Source: a virus
IMG/VR virus record: IMGVR_UViG_3300042937_000717
Location: 1 to 64,000 of that record
Length of the DNA: 64,000 bases
Direction: 5' to 3' (one strand)
Position numbers and translations under genes: made by a program. Of the stretch, positions 6,425 to 15,567 are shown in pieces; positions within the stretch are counted from its first letter, which is position 1, and the number at the start of each line of letters is the position of its first letter. The notes below the pieces were generated by a model. It had not been told where the DNA came from. It made no database searches and saw only the letters and a program-made list of their open reading frames with translations.

Positions 6425-9304
6425 TTAAAAACCATCTTCGTGCCAAGAACAGACATCCAGATATGATTGAATTGTAAATCCCGGTTTGCAGGTCCAATCA
6501 AAATCTATACATTTTCTTGAAAAAGATTTAAAAATTAAAGGAGTTATTCTATCACTAAAATCCTTAGCATATTGCCAATTAATTGCATCATCATAAAGGT
6601 ATTTCTCAGGTTCAATCAGCATTTTCTTAACACAGTCATCAAATTTAGCACAGTAATGTGCTCCAATATAAGTCTCAGGTCGTGTCAAATAGTTTGAATA
6701 TTCTGCAAGTTCATATTTTCCAATACGAACTTTATCAATAAGACTATTATACTCCAAAGGAATATCAAACAAGCAATAAAGATCCTTTGTTTCTCCCCAA
6801 TAAATGTGATCTCTTGGATGAAAAAGTAATGAAGGAAACATTCCTGCAACAAAAATATTATCATTTGTATGATTTTTCATAAAAAATTCATACATACTCA
6901 TCATACTATTGTAATTATATTTTTGATCGGATCTCATCTTTACAGAAAACTTTGTTTCGCAGAGTTTAATTCCGGCAAAAGATGTTGTAATCTGTAAATT
7001 TTTATTGCAAGTTCCCGGAGTTAATGGATATACACTTCTAACATATTTAACTTTTGGTGAGCGATAATGGTCGGGCCTATCATCCCCCCAACAAGAAACG
7101 ATTATATTATTTACAAAAGGTACTCTTAAATACTCATCAATAATCTCATCAGTGTATTCAGTATATTTACCTTGAAGAATAATGTCTATTTTCTCACTTT
7201 CACTGACTTCAACAACATCTACACTATCTTCGGTTGAATTATTAAAGGTAAAGTAGATAATAAACTGTCCAAGATAAGTATCTTTCCAATATTCTCTGAA
7301 TCCGTAGAGGTAGGTATCATCAAAGATGTGTTCGGTAACTTCCTTACCGCTTCTTTCATAAACGTGAAGTAAGTTACATTTGGTGAGATATAAATCTCGG
7401 AATTCAATGAACCTCTCTATTGCATCTTTATGGTCATTAATGTGCCATTCTCCAGCACAGTGCTTGACATTTTTAATAATAAAATCGTAGTTTTCTTTCG
7501 TAAAAATAGAATACTCTCCACCTTCACAATCAATCTTTAAAAAATCAACTTGGGTAATGTTGTTTTCTTCAATAATCTTTTTAAATGTTGTTGTGGAATA
7601 TTCATTTCCATTATTTTCATAGATGTAGACACCCCTATCAGCAATCACAACACTATCACTTTCAAAGTCTGAAATTGCCTTATTAATGAAAGTTACTGGA
7701 CCATGCCCAACATTCTTTTTCAGAGAATGAATAAGAGTATTGGAAGGTTCAACACAATATACTTGCTTGGGATTTTTACCTAAAATTGAATATGTAAATG
7801 AACCGCAGTTTGCACCGGCATCAATTACAATGTCTCCCGTCTTAATACGACAATGTTTCTCATATGTTCTCTCAATAAAATTCTCATTGGTAAACATCTG
7901 AGCATATTCTGGATCTGTTCCTCCCCAATCAAAATTGTCCGGAACCAAATAACTTGGAAAATACTTTTTAAGATTGTCCAAAACCGAACCACGATACTCA
8001 TTTTGCATATCGTGGTTCTCATACAAATCCTTAAAGATTAAACCAGACTCTTCGTTTTTACCCCACCACCAACCAGAAACTGCTTTTTCAAACAGAAGAC
8101 CATAAGTTCCAGGATATCCAACATCATGTTTAAGTGGAGGTAAATCCTTTTCTGTTAAATTCAAACCCTGAGTTGCTATAATATAAGCATCAGTCCACTG
8201 CTCTCTCTTACTATGAAACTTAGCAAGAAGATAATATGCTTCTGGACGATTTGGTAAGGTGTATACTGCATGTTGAAGTAAACCACGGGAAGTCAAATCT
8301 CTTGTTCCTTGCATTTCATAGCAAAAATGAGCCCATAATAGTGCCTCATAAGCAAGATTTGGATCTTCTGCTCTTTCTGCACATCTTAAAAAGTATGAAA
8401 GTGCAGGTGCAGTATGCCTTTGATTCCAATACCAAGCACCCACTTTGAGATTATTTTCGGCATTTTCTGGGTCATTAGTATATTGTGTAAGAAGATACTC
8501 AATCTGATTCATCGTAAAATCTTGAGGTTCTTCTTCTTTTTCTTCTACTTTCTCAACTGCAAATGATTTCATTTGTTCTTTGTTTTTCCAATAATTTAGA
8601 ACAGTTTCTCTTGACTCATAATGACCTCTTTTTTGATTATTTTCAACTTCCCCATCTTCCTCTGGGGAAAATGTAGTAGCAAACTTGATATCTTCTACAA
8701 ATAAAGGAATTACGGAACCACCTTTATTAATTGTTTCAAATAAAATATTTTCAACCAGAGGAACTGCATAATTATTAACACCGGGAATTTCAAGATGAAA
8801 CTTTTTTTCGCCCCGACAATAGCTATCAATCAAGAGTTTTGCATAATCTCGTGTAAGAATATATGCAGTTGCCGCCCAATCATCCCATAATTTTTTTCTT
8901 ATTTCAAATGTTTCATAGTTATCTCTGATTACTAGTAACTGCACATATAAGGAATCTTCGGGAATTGTTTCAATAAACTCTTCCCATGTAAAGTCCCAAT
9001 ATTGAATGGTTTCAAGACTTAAATCGTCTTCACAAAAGAATCCATAATCTTCATCGGTTTCTTCGTACCATCTACGAATTGCCTTAATGTGAGAGACTGC
9101 ACAACCAATTGTCCCTCCATTCATTTGGTCTAAAAATTTTCCGGTAATTTCATCATCAGACTCAGAATATCTTTTGGATATAACTGCCTTTGGAGTAATT
9201 CCATATTCGGCAAACTGCTTCTCTAAATTTTGCTGCCTATCTACGCTTTCTTCTAATGAAACATAGTAGACTGATGGAAAGTTTTCAAGTTTGTTATTTT
9301 TCAT
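6425..9304 (-). CDS. four-domain glycan enzyme: GT25 - TPR - FkbM methyltransferase - WavE-like
   Basis: The 959-residue protein reads as four domains. Residues 8-240 are a GT25-type glycosyltransferase (VYYVSLEESVDRQ, GTIGCAVSHIKAI, FFCEDDLS with E92-D-D94, YILTRDYAK). Residues 275-440 are helical repeats of TPR type. Residues 490-640 are an FkbM-family SAM methyltransferase (DIVIDAGANCGSFTYSI, YCVEPS, DFLKIDCEGGEYSI). Residues 706-940 resemble WavE lipopolysaccharide synthesis proteins (VSCWGDDRP, FSVKMRSDQKY, HPRDHIYWGETKDLYCLF). It probably transfers a sugar and methylates the growing glycan. Acceptor unknown. This is the largest enzyme of the glycan cluster. Confidence 0.85.
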   Translation of the reverse strand: MKNNKLENFPSVYYVSLEESVDRQQNLEKQFAEYGITPKAVISKRYSESDDEITGKFLDQMNGGTIGCAVSHIKAIRRWYEETDEDYGFFCEDDLSLETIQYWDFTWEEFIETIPEDSLYVQLLVIRDNYETFEIRKKLWDDWAATAYILTRDYAKLLIDSYCRGEKKFHLEIPGVNNYAVPLVENILFETINKGGSVIPLFVEDIKFATTFSPEEDGEVENNQKRGHYESRETVLNYWKNKEQMKSFAVEKVEEKEEEPQDFTMNQIEYLLTQYTNDPENAENNLKVGAWYWNQRHTAPALSYFLRCAERAEDPNLAYEALLWAHFCYEMQGTRDLTSRGLLQHAVYTLPNRPEAYYLLAKFHSKREQWTDAYIIATQGLNLTEKDLPPLKHDVGYPGTYGLLFEKAVSGWWWGKNEESGLIFKDLYENHDMQNEYRGSVLDNLKKYFPSYLVPDNFDWGGTDPEYAQMFTNENFIERTYEKHCRIKTGDIVIDAGANCGSFTYSILGKNPKQVYCVEPSNTLIHSLKKNVGHGPVTFINKAISDFESDSVVIADRGVYIYENNGNEYSTTTFKKIIEENNITQVDFLKIDCEGGEYSIFTKENYDFIIKNVKHCAGEWHINDHKDAIERFIEFRDLYLTKCNLLHVYERSGKEVTEHIFDDTYLYGFREYWKDTYLGQFIIYFTFNNSTEDSVDVVEVSESEKIDIILQGKYTEYTDEIIDEYLRVPFVNNIIVSCWGDDRPDHYRSPKVKYVRSVYPLTPGTCNKNLQITTSFAGIKLCETKFSVKMRSDQKYNYNSMMSMYEFFMKNHTNDNIFVAGMFPSLLFHPRDHIYWGETKDLYCLFDIPLEYNSLIDKVRIGKYELAEYSNYLTRPETYIGAHYCAKFDDCVKKMLIEPEKYLYDDAINWQYAKDFSDRITPLIFKSFSRKCIDFDWTCKPGFTIQSYLDVCSWHEDGF

Positions 9305-9350
9305 TATTTTATGCGATTAGTAATTTTGTTCATTTTTATTAGTTTATTAA

Positions 9351-10694
9351 TCATTCCCTCATAAATTCTTCAATTGTTTGAGTAGAACCAATATTTCTCC
9401 ACCAATCTACATTATTGTCATAAGATTCATAATGAGCCTCGTGAATTGGTTGTTTCTTTCCCTCCTCTGTATTTGGGTCTAGATATGAAGGTAGGAAACT
9501 CAAATCTTCAGTGAATAAGGGAGCAGTATAGACTTTACCTAATGCTGAGAATATAATTGTTTCAATTACAGGAACCTTTGCCCAATCTTCTCTAAGATGA
9601 ATATCCTCACCTTTTACATCTAGATGAAACTTACCATCATAATAATATGTATCAATTAGTTTTTTGACAAATCCTCTTTTAATAAGATACGCACAACCAG
9701 ACCAATCGCACCAACAACGATTGCGGAAACCAATCTTAAATGTATTAAACTCATACCTCAACCAAGCAAGTTGAACAATCTCCCAGTCATCAGGAAGACT
9801 ATTATAAAAATCATCCCAAGTAAAGTTCCAATATTGGATTAAGTCCATACTTAAATCATCTTCACAGAAGAAAGCAACTTCCTCCTTAGTATTATCATAC
9901 CATTCTTTAATTGCCTTCAGGTGTGAAGTAACAGGACCTCTACTACCGATAGTCAGATAATCAATATAATCTGATATAATTTCGTGCTGAGTATCATCAT
10001 ACTTTTGAAAAATGTGACCTGTAATATTCTCAATACCAAACTGAGCAAACTTTTGATGTAGTTTTTCTCTTCTTTCGGTACAATACTCAACACTAATATA
10101 ATGAACTGGAGGTAGATTTTTCAGTTTAGATGGATCTGGTTTATAGTGAATCCAGCACTTTTCATCGGAAATAAATTCAGTCAGCAATTCATTAACTGCT
10201 CGTTTTACACCTGGAAACCAATCGTATTCTTCGTGATAATAATCATGACCAGCAATAATTCCACCTGGTTTGACTTTAGGATACCAAGCAATAATATCAT
10301 CTCTAACATCCTCATACTCATGAGAAGCATCAATGAAAACAAAGTCAAGAGAATTATCCTTGAATTTATTTACTGCCTCAAGAGAAGTCATCTTGAGAGG
10401 AAAATAATATTGCTCAACAGGTCTCATGTTGTCAATAAAAATATCATAGAGTTTTGGCAACTCTTTCATTCCTTCGTGCTCAACACTTCCTTCCCAAGTA
10501 TCTACACAGAAGAACTCAATGTCCTTATTGGAATTGGCAATCTCAACGCACATATATGCTGCCGATTTACCTTTCCAACAACCAACTTCTACGAAACGAC
10601 TTCCCGAAGGAAATCGTTTTGCAACTCTAGAGTAAAGATTGGGATAAGAAAACCAACCTTCACCAAAATTATCACTTCCGCAAATATGTTCCAT
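9351..10694 (-). CDS. fusion of class I SAM methyltransferase and GT25 glycosyltransferase
   Basis: Residues 30-175 form a methyltransferase of the Methyltransf_24 type (RFVEVGCWKGKSAAYM, FFCVDTWEGS, DFVFIDASHEYEDV, PGGIIAGHDYY). Residues 195-430 form a GT25 domain (VHYISVEYCTERREKL, GPVTSHLKAIKEWY, FFCEDD at 275-280). The GT25 half is clearly paralogous to the N-terminal domain of the neighbouring 959-aa protein, including the NFTWDDF segment. The stop shares a base with the start of the upstream gene's neighbour (overlap at 10694). Probable role: sugar transfer with methyl capping. Confidence 0.85.
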   Translation of the reverse strand: MEHICGSDNFGEGWFSYPNLYSRVAKRFPSGSRFVEVGCWKGKSAAYMCVEIANSNKDIEFFCVDTWEGSVEHEGMKELPKLYDIFIDNMRPVEQYYFPLKMTSLEAVNKFKDNSLDFVFIDASHEYEDVRDDIIAWYPKVKPGGIIAGHDYYHEEYDWFPGVKRAVNELLTEFISDEKCWIHYKPDPSKLKNLPPVHYISVEYCTERREKLHQKFAQFGIENITGHIFQKYDDTQHEIISDYIDYLTIGSRGPVTSHLKAIKEWYDNTKEEVAFFCEDDLSMDLIQYWNFTWDDFYNSLPDDWEIVQLAWLRYEFNTFKIGFRNRCWCDWSGCAYLIKRGFVKKLIDTYYYDGKFHLDVKGEDIHLREDWAKVPVIETIIFSALGKVYTAPLFTEDLSFLPSYLDPNTEEGKKQPIHEAHYESYDNNVDWWRNIGSTQTIEEFMRE

Positions 10695-12352
10695 TATTTC
10701 AATTCAAGCAATACTGATTCTGGGTTTCCATACAATCTACCATCCACCGCAATCTTATGAGTGGGAATATATTTCTCAACCAATTCTGGCCAAGTACTTC
10801 CCATTTCATCGTGGAATTCAATTGCAATATATTTGAAGTCTACAAAACAACTTGCATTTTCTAGTATATTTCTTTCGGCACCTTCAATATCAATCTTAAG
10901 GAAATCGTATTTCGGAAGATTCTCTAAAGTCGTTGTAGGAATGTCGTTGAACTGTACATTATGATTATCGGAATGCATATTATATCCACCTACATTTCCA
11001 TCAGATTGACCCAATGAAATGAAGTCAGCACCATAATAAAGTGCTTTATTAATTACTTTAATACGATATTCGTTCTTAAATCTATCTTGAATAAAATTAA
11101 AGTTTACTGATACTGGTTCAAGAATCAAAGCAGTCTCCAATGATGAAATTTTATCAAACATAATTTTAGGAACTTCCCCAGTGCATCCACCTACATCTAG
11201 AACTGATTTGATTTGTCTTTCTTTGAGAAATTCAATAATGTTGACATAAAAAGGTCGTGAAGTCCATTCTTCATTTGTATAATAGATATGACCTTCTAAT
11301 GATTCTGTAGGATATCCAGTGAATGGCGGAAATGATTCTGGTTGAGATTCTGATGTATTTTCAATCCCAATAAAATCCAATACAAATTCTTTGGATACCT
11401 TAACCAAATATGCTGCATTATCTTGATACCCAAAAGTAATCAGATAATTACCTTTATATTCTACCATACCAACGGCAAATTCAATCTCGGCATTCATAAA
11501 TGAGAATTGCCTTGATACTTTAACAATATTCCATTCCTTGTCCCAGACAATGAAACGATGACGATACACACCATCTTTTCTTCCAGCGGCACTTTGAGTC
11601 AGATAAGTTTCGTGAGTCAAACAGAATCTATAATTGTCACCCAGAGGAATAATCTGAGAACCACCACGAAGATCAGTGGTTCCAAAATCTTTCCAATCTC
11701 TTCTTAGAACAGTCTCTGTAGTATTCGTATCAATATTATATCTAACAATTTCAGTACCATTTGTCCATTTCACATAATGATATGGCATATCAAGAATAGG
11801 CATCCAGTTCTTGTTGCAATACTCTTGGTCTGGAGGTGGGGCAGGAATACGATGTTGACTTACTTCCTTTACACCATTTTCGGTAAATTCAATTTCGGAA
11901 AGTTCCATACGACCCGTTCCAATCGTATCCAGATCCCTCCTTACTCCAGTCATATAGAGTTTATTGTTCCAACGAACAATACGGCAATCTTCTAATCCCA
12001 CAAAATCCCAAAGTTCTTTATCGGGAAAACTTGAGGTGTCTATACGATGATAAGATTTGATTCTCATATTATCATCCATTTCGCACAGATAATTCCAAGT
12101 GCGAAGACGCCAATCGTTTTCTGGATGAATATAAACGAGAGGGCCCCAAGGATGTTCAAATTTTCTTTTTTCTGAATGATAAAGAGTGTAATTAATGTTT
12201 CTAAGATTAACTAGTAACTTATCTCCATCAAGATAAATTGAAGGGTTTGTGAGTGCTGGTCCCTTAAGTTCTTCGTGTGGAAGAATAAGTGGATGAATTG
12301 ATCCTCCATTCTCTAAAGCAAGTTTTACAAAGTTCAGTTCATCTACTGCCAT
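10694..12352 (-). CDS. GH130-like beta-propeller fused to FkbM methyltransferase
   Basis: The first 335 or so residues look like a five-bladed glycosidase/phosphorylase propeller of GH130/GH43 type: ALTNPSIYLDGDKLLVNLR, GLEDCRIVRWNNKLYMTG, NKNWMPI, LRGGSQIIPL, EFAVGMVEYKG. The C-terminal 175 residues are an FkbM methyltransferase (SVLDVGGCTGEVPK, ILEPVSVNF, YDFLKIDIEGAERNILE). I infer a glycan-processing enzyme, but whether the propeller is catalytic is not clear. It is driven by adjacent early and late promoters at 12374-12417. Confidence 0.75.
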   Translation of the reverse strand: MAVDELNFVKLALENGGSIHPLILPHEELKGPALTNPSIYLDGDKLLVNLRNINYTLYHSEKRKFEHPWGPLVYIHPENDWRLRTWNYLCEMDDNMRIKSYHRIDTSSFPDKELWDFVGLEDCRIVRWNNKLYMTGVRRDLDTIGTGRMELSEIEFTENGVKEVSQHRIPAPPPDQEYCNKNWMPILDMPYHYVKWTNGTEIVRYNIDTNTTETVLRRDWKDFGTTDLRGGSQIIPLGDNYRFCLTHETYLTQSAAGRKDGVYRHRFIVWDKEWNIVKVSRQFSFMNAEIEFAVGMVEYKGNYLITFGYQDNAAYLVKVSKEFVLDFIGIENTSESQPESFPPFTGYPTESLEGHIYYTNEEWTSRPFYVNIIEFLKERQIKSVLDVGGCTGEVPKIMFDKISSLETALILEPVSVNFNFIQDRFKNEYRIKVINKALYYGADFISLGQSDGNVGGYNMHSDNHNVQFNDIPTTTLENLPKYDFLKIDIEGAERNILENASCFVDFKYIAIEFHDEMGSTWPELVEKYIPTHKIAVDGRLYGNPESVLLELK

Positions 12353-12373
12353 AAAAATATGAATGATTTGGAT

Positions 12374-12381
12374 TATTTATT
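12374..12381 (-). promoter_or_regulatory. T4-type late promoter box AATAAATA
   Basis: Minus-strand NATAAATA match 21 bases upstream of the start at 12352. Confidence 0.6.
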
Positions 12382-12388
12382 ACTTAGC

Positions 12389-12417
12389 ATTATAACTGAT
12401 TTTTATATAAAAATCAA
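12389..12417 (-). promoter_or_regulatory. sigma70-like promoter with palindromic spacer
   Basis: Minus-strand TTGATT (12412-12417), 17-bp spacer, TATAAT (12389-12394). The 20-bp perfect palindrome TGATTTTT-ATAT-AAAAATCA (12397-12416) fills most of the spacer and overlaps the -35 box. It could act as an operator or as a weak terminator for the gene ending at 12421. Confidence 0.55.
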
Positions 12418-12420
12418 GTT

Positions 12421-12777
12421 TCAATAAATCTTAATTTCTTTATAGTTTGAATTAGTCAGTTCATTTATTTCTTTTTTTATCTGTGCTCTTCGGTCATTTA
12501 ATTTATAAACACTACGAGCAAGTTCAACGAACTCTTCATCAAATCTTTGTTCTTTCTCCAACTTTCTCAACTGATCCTCTATTTTCCAAAGTTTTTCATT
12601 AACTTTCTTCAATCTCACTTCATATTCTAAAGTGTATTGAGTAAGAGTACTTTTAATTCTATAAAGTTCTTCCAATTCCTTTTGAACATATTCATCGTCG
12701 GTGAATAAAGATTTAATTTGTAAAATAGTAATCTTATCTAATAATTCACCGACTGATACTGGAATTGTAATCTTCAT
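12421..12777 (-). CDS. DUF6165-like coiled-coil protein
   Basis: The 118-residue protein starts MKITIPVSVGELLDKITILQIK, the hallmark opening of a small family (DUF6165) found beside glycosyltransferase genes. The rest (about residues 25-110) is a long charged coiled coil. It overlaps the upstream GT2/methyltransferase gene by four bases (ATGA). Function unknown; context suggests a scaffold or regulator in glycan synthesis. Confidence 0.75.
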   Translation of the reverse strand: MKITIPVSVGELLDKITILQIKSLFTDDEYVQKELEELYRIKSTLTQYTLEYEVRLKKVNEKLWKIEDQLRKLEKEQRFDEEFVELARSVYKLNDRRAQIKKEINELTNSNYKEIKIY

Positions 12778-14306
12778 AGATTAAATTGGTTTTTAATAGT
12801 TTCAATTAATTGTGCATTTTTAGAAACAACACCAAGACCAAAGCAATGAGTAAAGGTTACTTTAGGTAAATCAATCTCTTCAAAAAATCTTTTTACTCCA
12901 TATTCATTTCCATTATAATTTTCTACACAAGTATCGTGCATTAAAATTACACCATCATCATTTAAAAATTTACTCCAGGTTTCAAAATCTTGTTTAATAT
13001 CTTCATACTTATGACTTCCATCAATGTGAAGAATATCAATTTTTTTATCCCAGGTTTCTGCAACTTCGTTAAAGTCACCTTCAATAAGAGTTAGATTATC
13101 CTGAAGATGAAGTTTTTCTCTTTTTGTCGTTACAAACTGGTACTTAAGTCTTTGTTCATCGGTTCCAACAAAGGAATCACCAACAAAGTTATCAATACCA
13201 TATACTTTACCAATTCTAGGAATTGCTAGTGAAAATGTGGAAAATCCCCAATCAACACCAAGGTCAACAGTAACTTCTGGTTTCATATAAGAAACTAACC
13301 ATTCGGCAAACTGACGATGGCCAGACCAAGCAGTTGCTGGAGTATCATCTAGATTAGTCAGGAAAAGTTTATCAATGGCATCCATTCTTTCCTTAAGTCT
13401 TAAAGTCTCTGGATTAAATCCCGAAGCAAAGACAATAATGTTTGGGTTCTGTGTGAGTTTACCGATGTTAAGTAGATGAGTAAATGCCTTACCCATAACA
13501 TCTCCACCAACATTCATTGCCTCACTTACTGCATGAAAGGCATAGTTGGATGCTTGCTGAATATTTTGAGTGCTAATGAGAGCAATACTACACATCATAA
13601 ACACATCAATTCTGGTGGGGTCAAAGTATGCTCTAGAAAGATTTAGATACTCCTGACCAAGTTCAAGTGCCTTATTGAGGTTCTTGACTTCAAAATAATG
13701 CTTGAAAATAAACCAAAGGTAATAAGTGTTTGACTTATCTTTTTCAAACTCTCTTTCGCAAATAGACAGATAGAAGAGTTGCTTGTCTACAGTGTTATGA
13801 ACATTTTTAGTAATCTTAATTGTAGTATCAACTGCACTCTCATTCAAATGTTCTTCAGTTGGAATGAAGACTGGACTTTCATGAACGGCATTTACCCAAG
13901 TATAGTTCTTGGTTCTATGAAACCGAGTATGAGCAGTTTGACCTGGAGTTGGTTCTTGGTCTCCTACCTTATCATATCGTTCGTGCCTGAATGCTGTGAA
14001 CTCTTCAGCAATCACATCAAGACCTTCTGGAAAGAACTCATCAACATCCTCATTAAAGTCTAAAGAAAATGCCCAGTCAGTCTTCACATAAGACAGTGCC
14101 AGATTTCTTACTTTGGAGAAATCAAATTCATCTCTCGTTTGTGGATGCTCATAGACTTCAATGCCTGCTTCCTTCAGTAGTTTTACTGTATTATCTGTGC
14201 TTCCAGTATCAACTACAACGGTATTTATAAACTTCTTGGAGATTTCAATAAATCTCCCAATGTTCTTCTCTTCGTTTTTAGAGATAGCATATAGTGTAAT
14301 GTTCAT
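12774..14306 (-). CDS. fusion of GT2-like glycosyltransferase, helical repeats and SAM methyltransferase
   Basis: I place the start at the ATG at 14306 (ATGA overlap with the gene upstream), giving 510 residues. Residues 1-120 are a GT2 fold (ITLYAISKNEEKNIGRF, VVDTGSTDNTV, FSLDFNEDVDEF, where the usual DxD is D-F-N-E-D). Residues 170-300 look helical and TPR-like. Residues 325-490 form a Methyltransf_24-like domain (VTVDLGVDWGFSTFSL, VYGIDNFVGDS, ILHIDGSHKYEDI, DDGVILMHDT). It combines sugar transfer and methylation, a recurring theme in this cluster. Confidence 0.8.
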   Translation of the reverse strand: MNITLYAISKNEEKNIGRFIEISKKFINTVVVDTGSTDNTVKLLKEAGIEVYEHPQTRDEFDFSKVRNLALSYVKTDWAFSLDFNEDVDEFFPEGLDVIAEEFTAFRHERYDKVGDQEPTPGQTAHTRFHRTKNYTWVNAVHESPVFIPTEEHLNESAVDTTIKITKNVHNTVDKQLFYLSICEREFEKDKSNTYYLWFIFKHYFEVKNLNKALELGQEYLNLSRAYFDPTRIDVFMMCSIALISTQNIQQASNYAFHAVSEAMNVGGDVMGKAFTHLLNIGKLTQNPNIIVFASGFNPETLRLKERMDAIDKLFLTNLDDTPATAWSGHRQFAEWLVSYMKPEVTVDLGVDWGFSTFSLAIPRIGKVYGIDNFVGDSFVGTDEQRLKYQFVTTKREKLHLQDNLTLIEGDFNEVAETWDKKIDILHIDGSHKYEDIKQDFETWSKFLNDDGVILMHDTCVENYNGNEYGVKRFFEEIDLPKVTFTHCFGLGVVSKNAQLIETIKNQFNL

Positions 14307-14875
14307 AATTTTTCCCAAGCAACATCGTATTTTTTATCAAGAGATTCAACTTGAGCATAACCAAGTTGTTTAAATAAATTTTCAATCTCTTTTTCGTGAG
14401 AACCTAAATGCAGTTTCTCATACTCTATTTTGTTAATATCGTATTTAGTCCAATCTGTAGTTAATAATATCTCAGCATCAATACCTTCAATATCAAGAAG
14501 TAACCAATCTAATGTTGTAATCTCATATTTGTGAAATAATTGTTCAAGTGTTATACAAGGAATATCAAAACTTCTTAATCCTTCTGGGAAATAATACACT
14601 AATATATGTTCTTTAACTAATGATGCAACATGATACATTGGACCATCATTTTCATGATAATATAGTTTTACTTTATCATCAGGATATGATGGAACTTTTA
14701 TCGCAATATTCTCTACAATAACATTCTCATAACAAGAATAGCAGTTTAGTAAACTACCAATATGAAGAGGATTTGCTTCTACAAATAAACCAAAATCTAA
14801 TTCTTTATAGTTGTCTTTAAGATATTTTGATAGATGGTCGTCGCCTTTGTTAGACCCTATCTGCATCACTTTCAT
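14303..14875 (-). CDS. FkbM-like methyltransferase
   Basis: From the ATG at 14875 (ATGA overlap) the protein is 190 residues. It has a SAM-binding start MKVMQIGSNKGDDHLSKYL, FVEANPLHIGSL and DWLLLDIEGIDAEILL, the FkbM pattern (VGAN-G, VEP, D-x-E-G-x-E) in diverged form. FkbM enzymes methylate hydroxyls on sugars or small molecules. Likely a glycan modifier given its neighbours. Confidence 0.75.
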   Translation of the reverse strand: MKVMQIGSNKGDDHLSKYLKDNYKELDFGLFVEANPLHIGSLLNCYSCYENVIVENIAIKVPSYPDDKVKLYYHENDGPMYHVASLVKEHILVYYFPEGLRSFDIPCITLEQLFHKYEITTLDWLLLDIEGIDAEILLTTDWTKYDINKIEYEKLHLGSHEKEIENLFKQLGYAQVESLDKKYDVAWEKL

Positions 14876-15567
14876 AAAAATTCTTTCCAATCAATACAGG
14901 GAGATAATAAATCTGCTTGACAGTGTGTAGAATAACCGGGAATTGAAGATATAAGAACTCTTCCCTTTTGTGCTAATTCTAAAAACTTTTGGTGGTCTGC
15001 TGATGGTTCCACTCCTGTAGAATATTTATGATGAACCGAAAAGTCCTTCATAAGAGTTGAAAACTTCACAGCAAAAGTATTTGTGGTGGAAGGAGTTGCC
15101 ATCCAGTGAGATGATTTTGAGTGTAAGACCTTGGTTCTAAACTCACTATAAAACTCCATATACTTATCACCGTGGTCATAAAGAGTTACATAATCAACAC
15201 CAAGTTCAAATCCTTCCATCAAAATCTTATCCCAGTTTGGACGATGAACATAATCATCTTCAAGAAAATAAATGATATCTTCTGCTGAATGATTTTGAGT
15301 TTGAATATACTTCAAAGTCTCAATAAAACTCTTTGCTTCTCCACCAGCATTTATAATATGAACATTCTCTTCTTGTGATAGGAAAGTATCTTCTATCTTA
15401 CCATAGTGTTCATCGTAAATGAGTGTATAGTTTGTGGTTTCTGGATTGAGAGTGTTCTTGAAGTTTTGAAATACCTTTTCCTTATCCCACCATTCTGGTC
15501 TTTGTTTTCCCGGACTTTCCTGTATCTTAGAATAATAACAGTGCCTTAGATATACATTAATTTTCAT
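14872..15567 (-). CDS. glycosyltransferase-like protein
   Basis: The 231-residue protein has a nucleotide-sugar glycosyltransferase look: an alpha/beta N-terminus (TNYTLIYDEHYG), then DIIYFLEDDYVHRPNW with a DxD-like EDD at about residues 98-100, and a C-terminal SIPGYSTHCQADLLSPCIDWKEF. The stop overlaps the FkbM gene by four bases. No family could be assigned with certainty; A-type (GT2-like) fold is inferred. Confidence 0.65.
   Translation of the reverse strand: MKINVYLRHCYYSKIQESPGKQRPEWWDKEKVFQNFKNTLNPETTNYTLIYDEHYGKIEDTFLSQEENVHIINAGGEAKSFIETLKYIQTQNHSAEDIIYFLEDDYVHRPNWDKILMEGFELGVDYVTLYDHGDKYMEFYSEFRTKVLHSKSSHWMATPSTTNTFAVKFSTLMKDFSVHHKYSTGVEPSADHQKFLELAQKGRVLISSIPGYSTHCQADLLSPCIDWKEFL

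Noticed and set aside
10146-10760. 204-codon plus-strand frame
   Set aside because: It lies wholly opposite a convincing methyltransferase-GT25 gene, with no promoter or Shine-Dalgarno and no recognisable domain.
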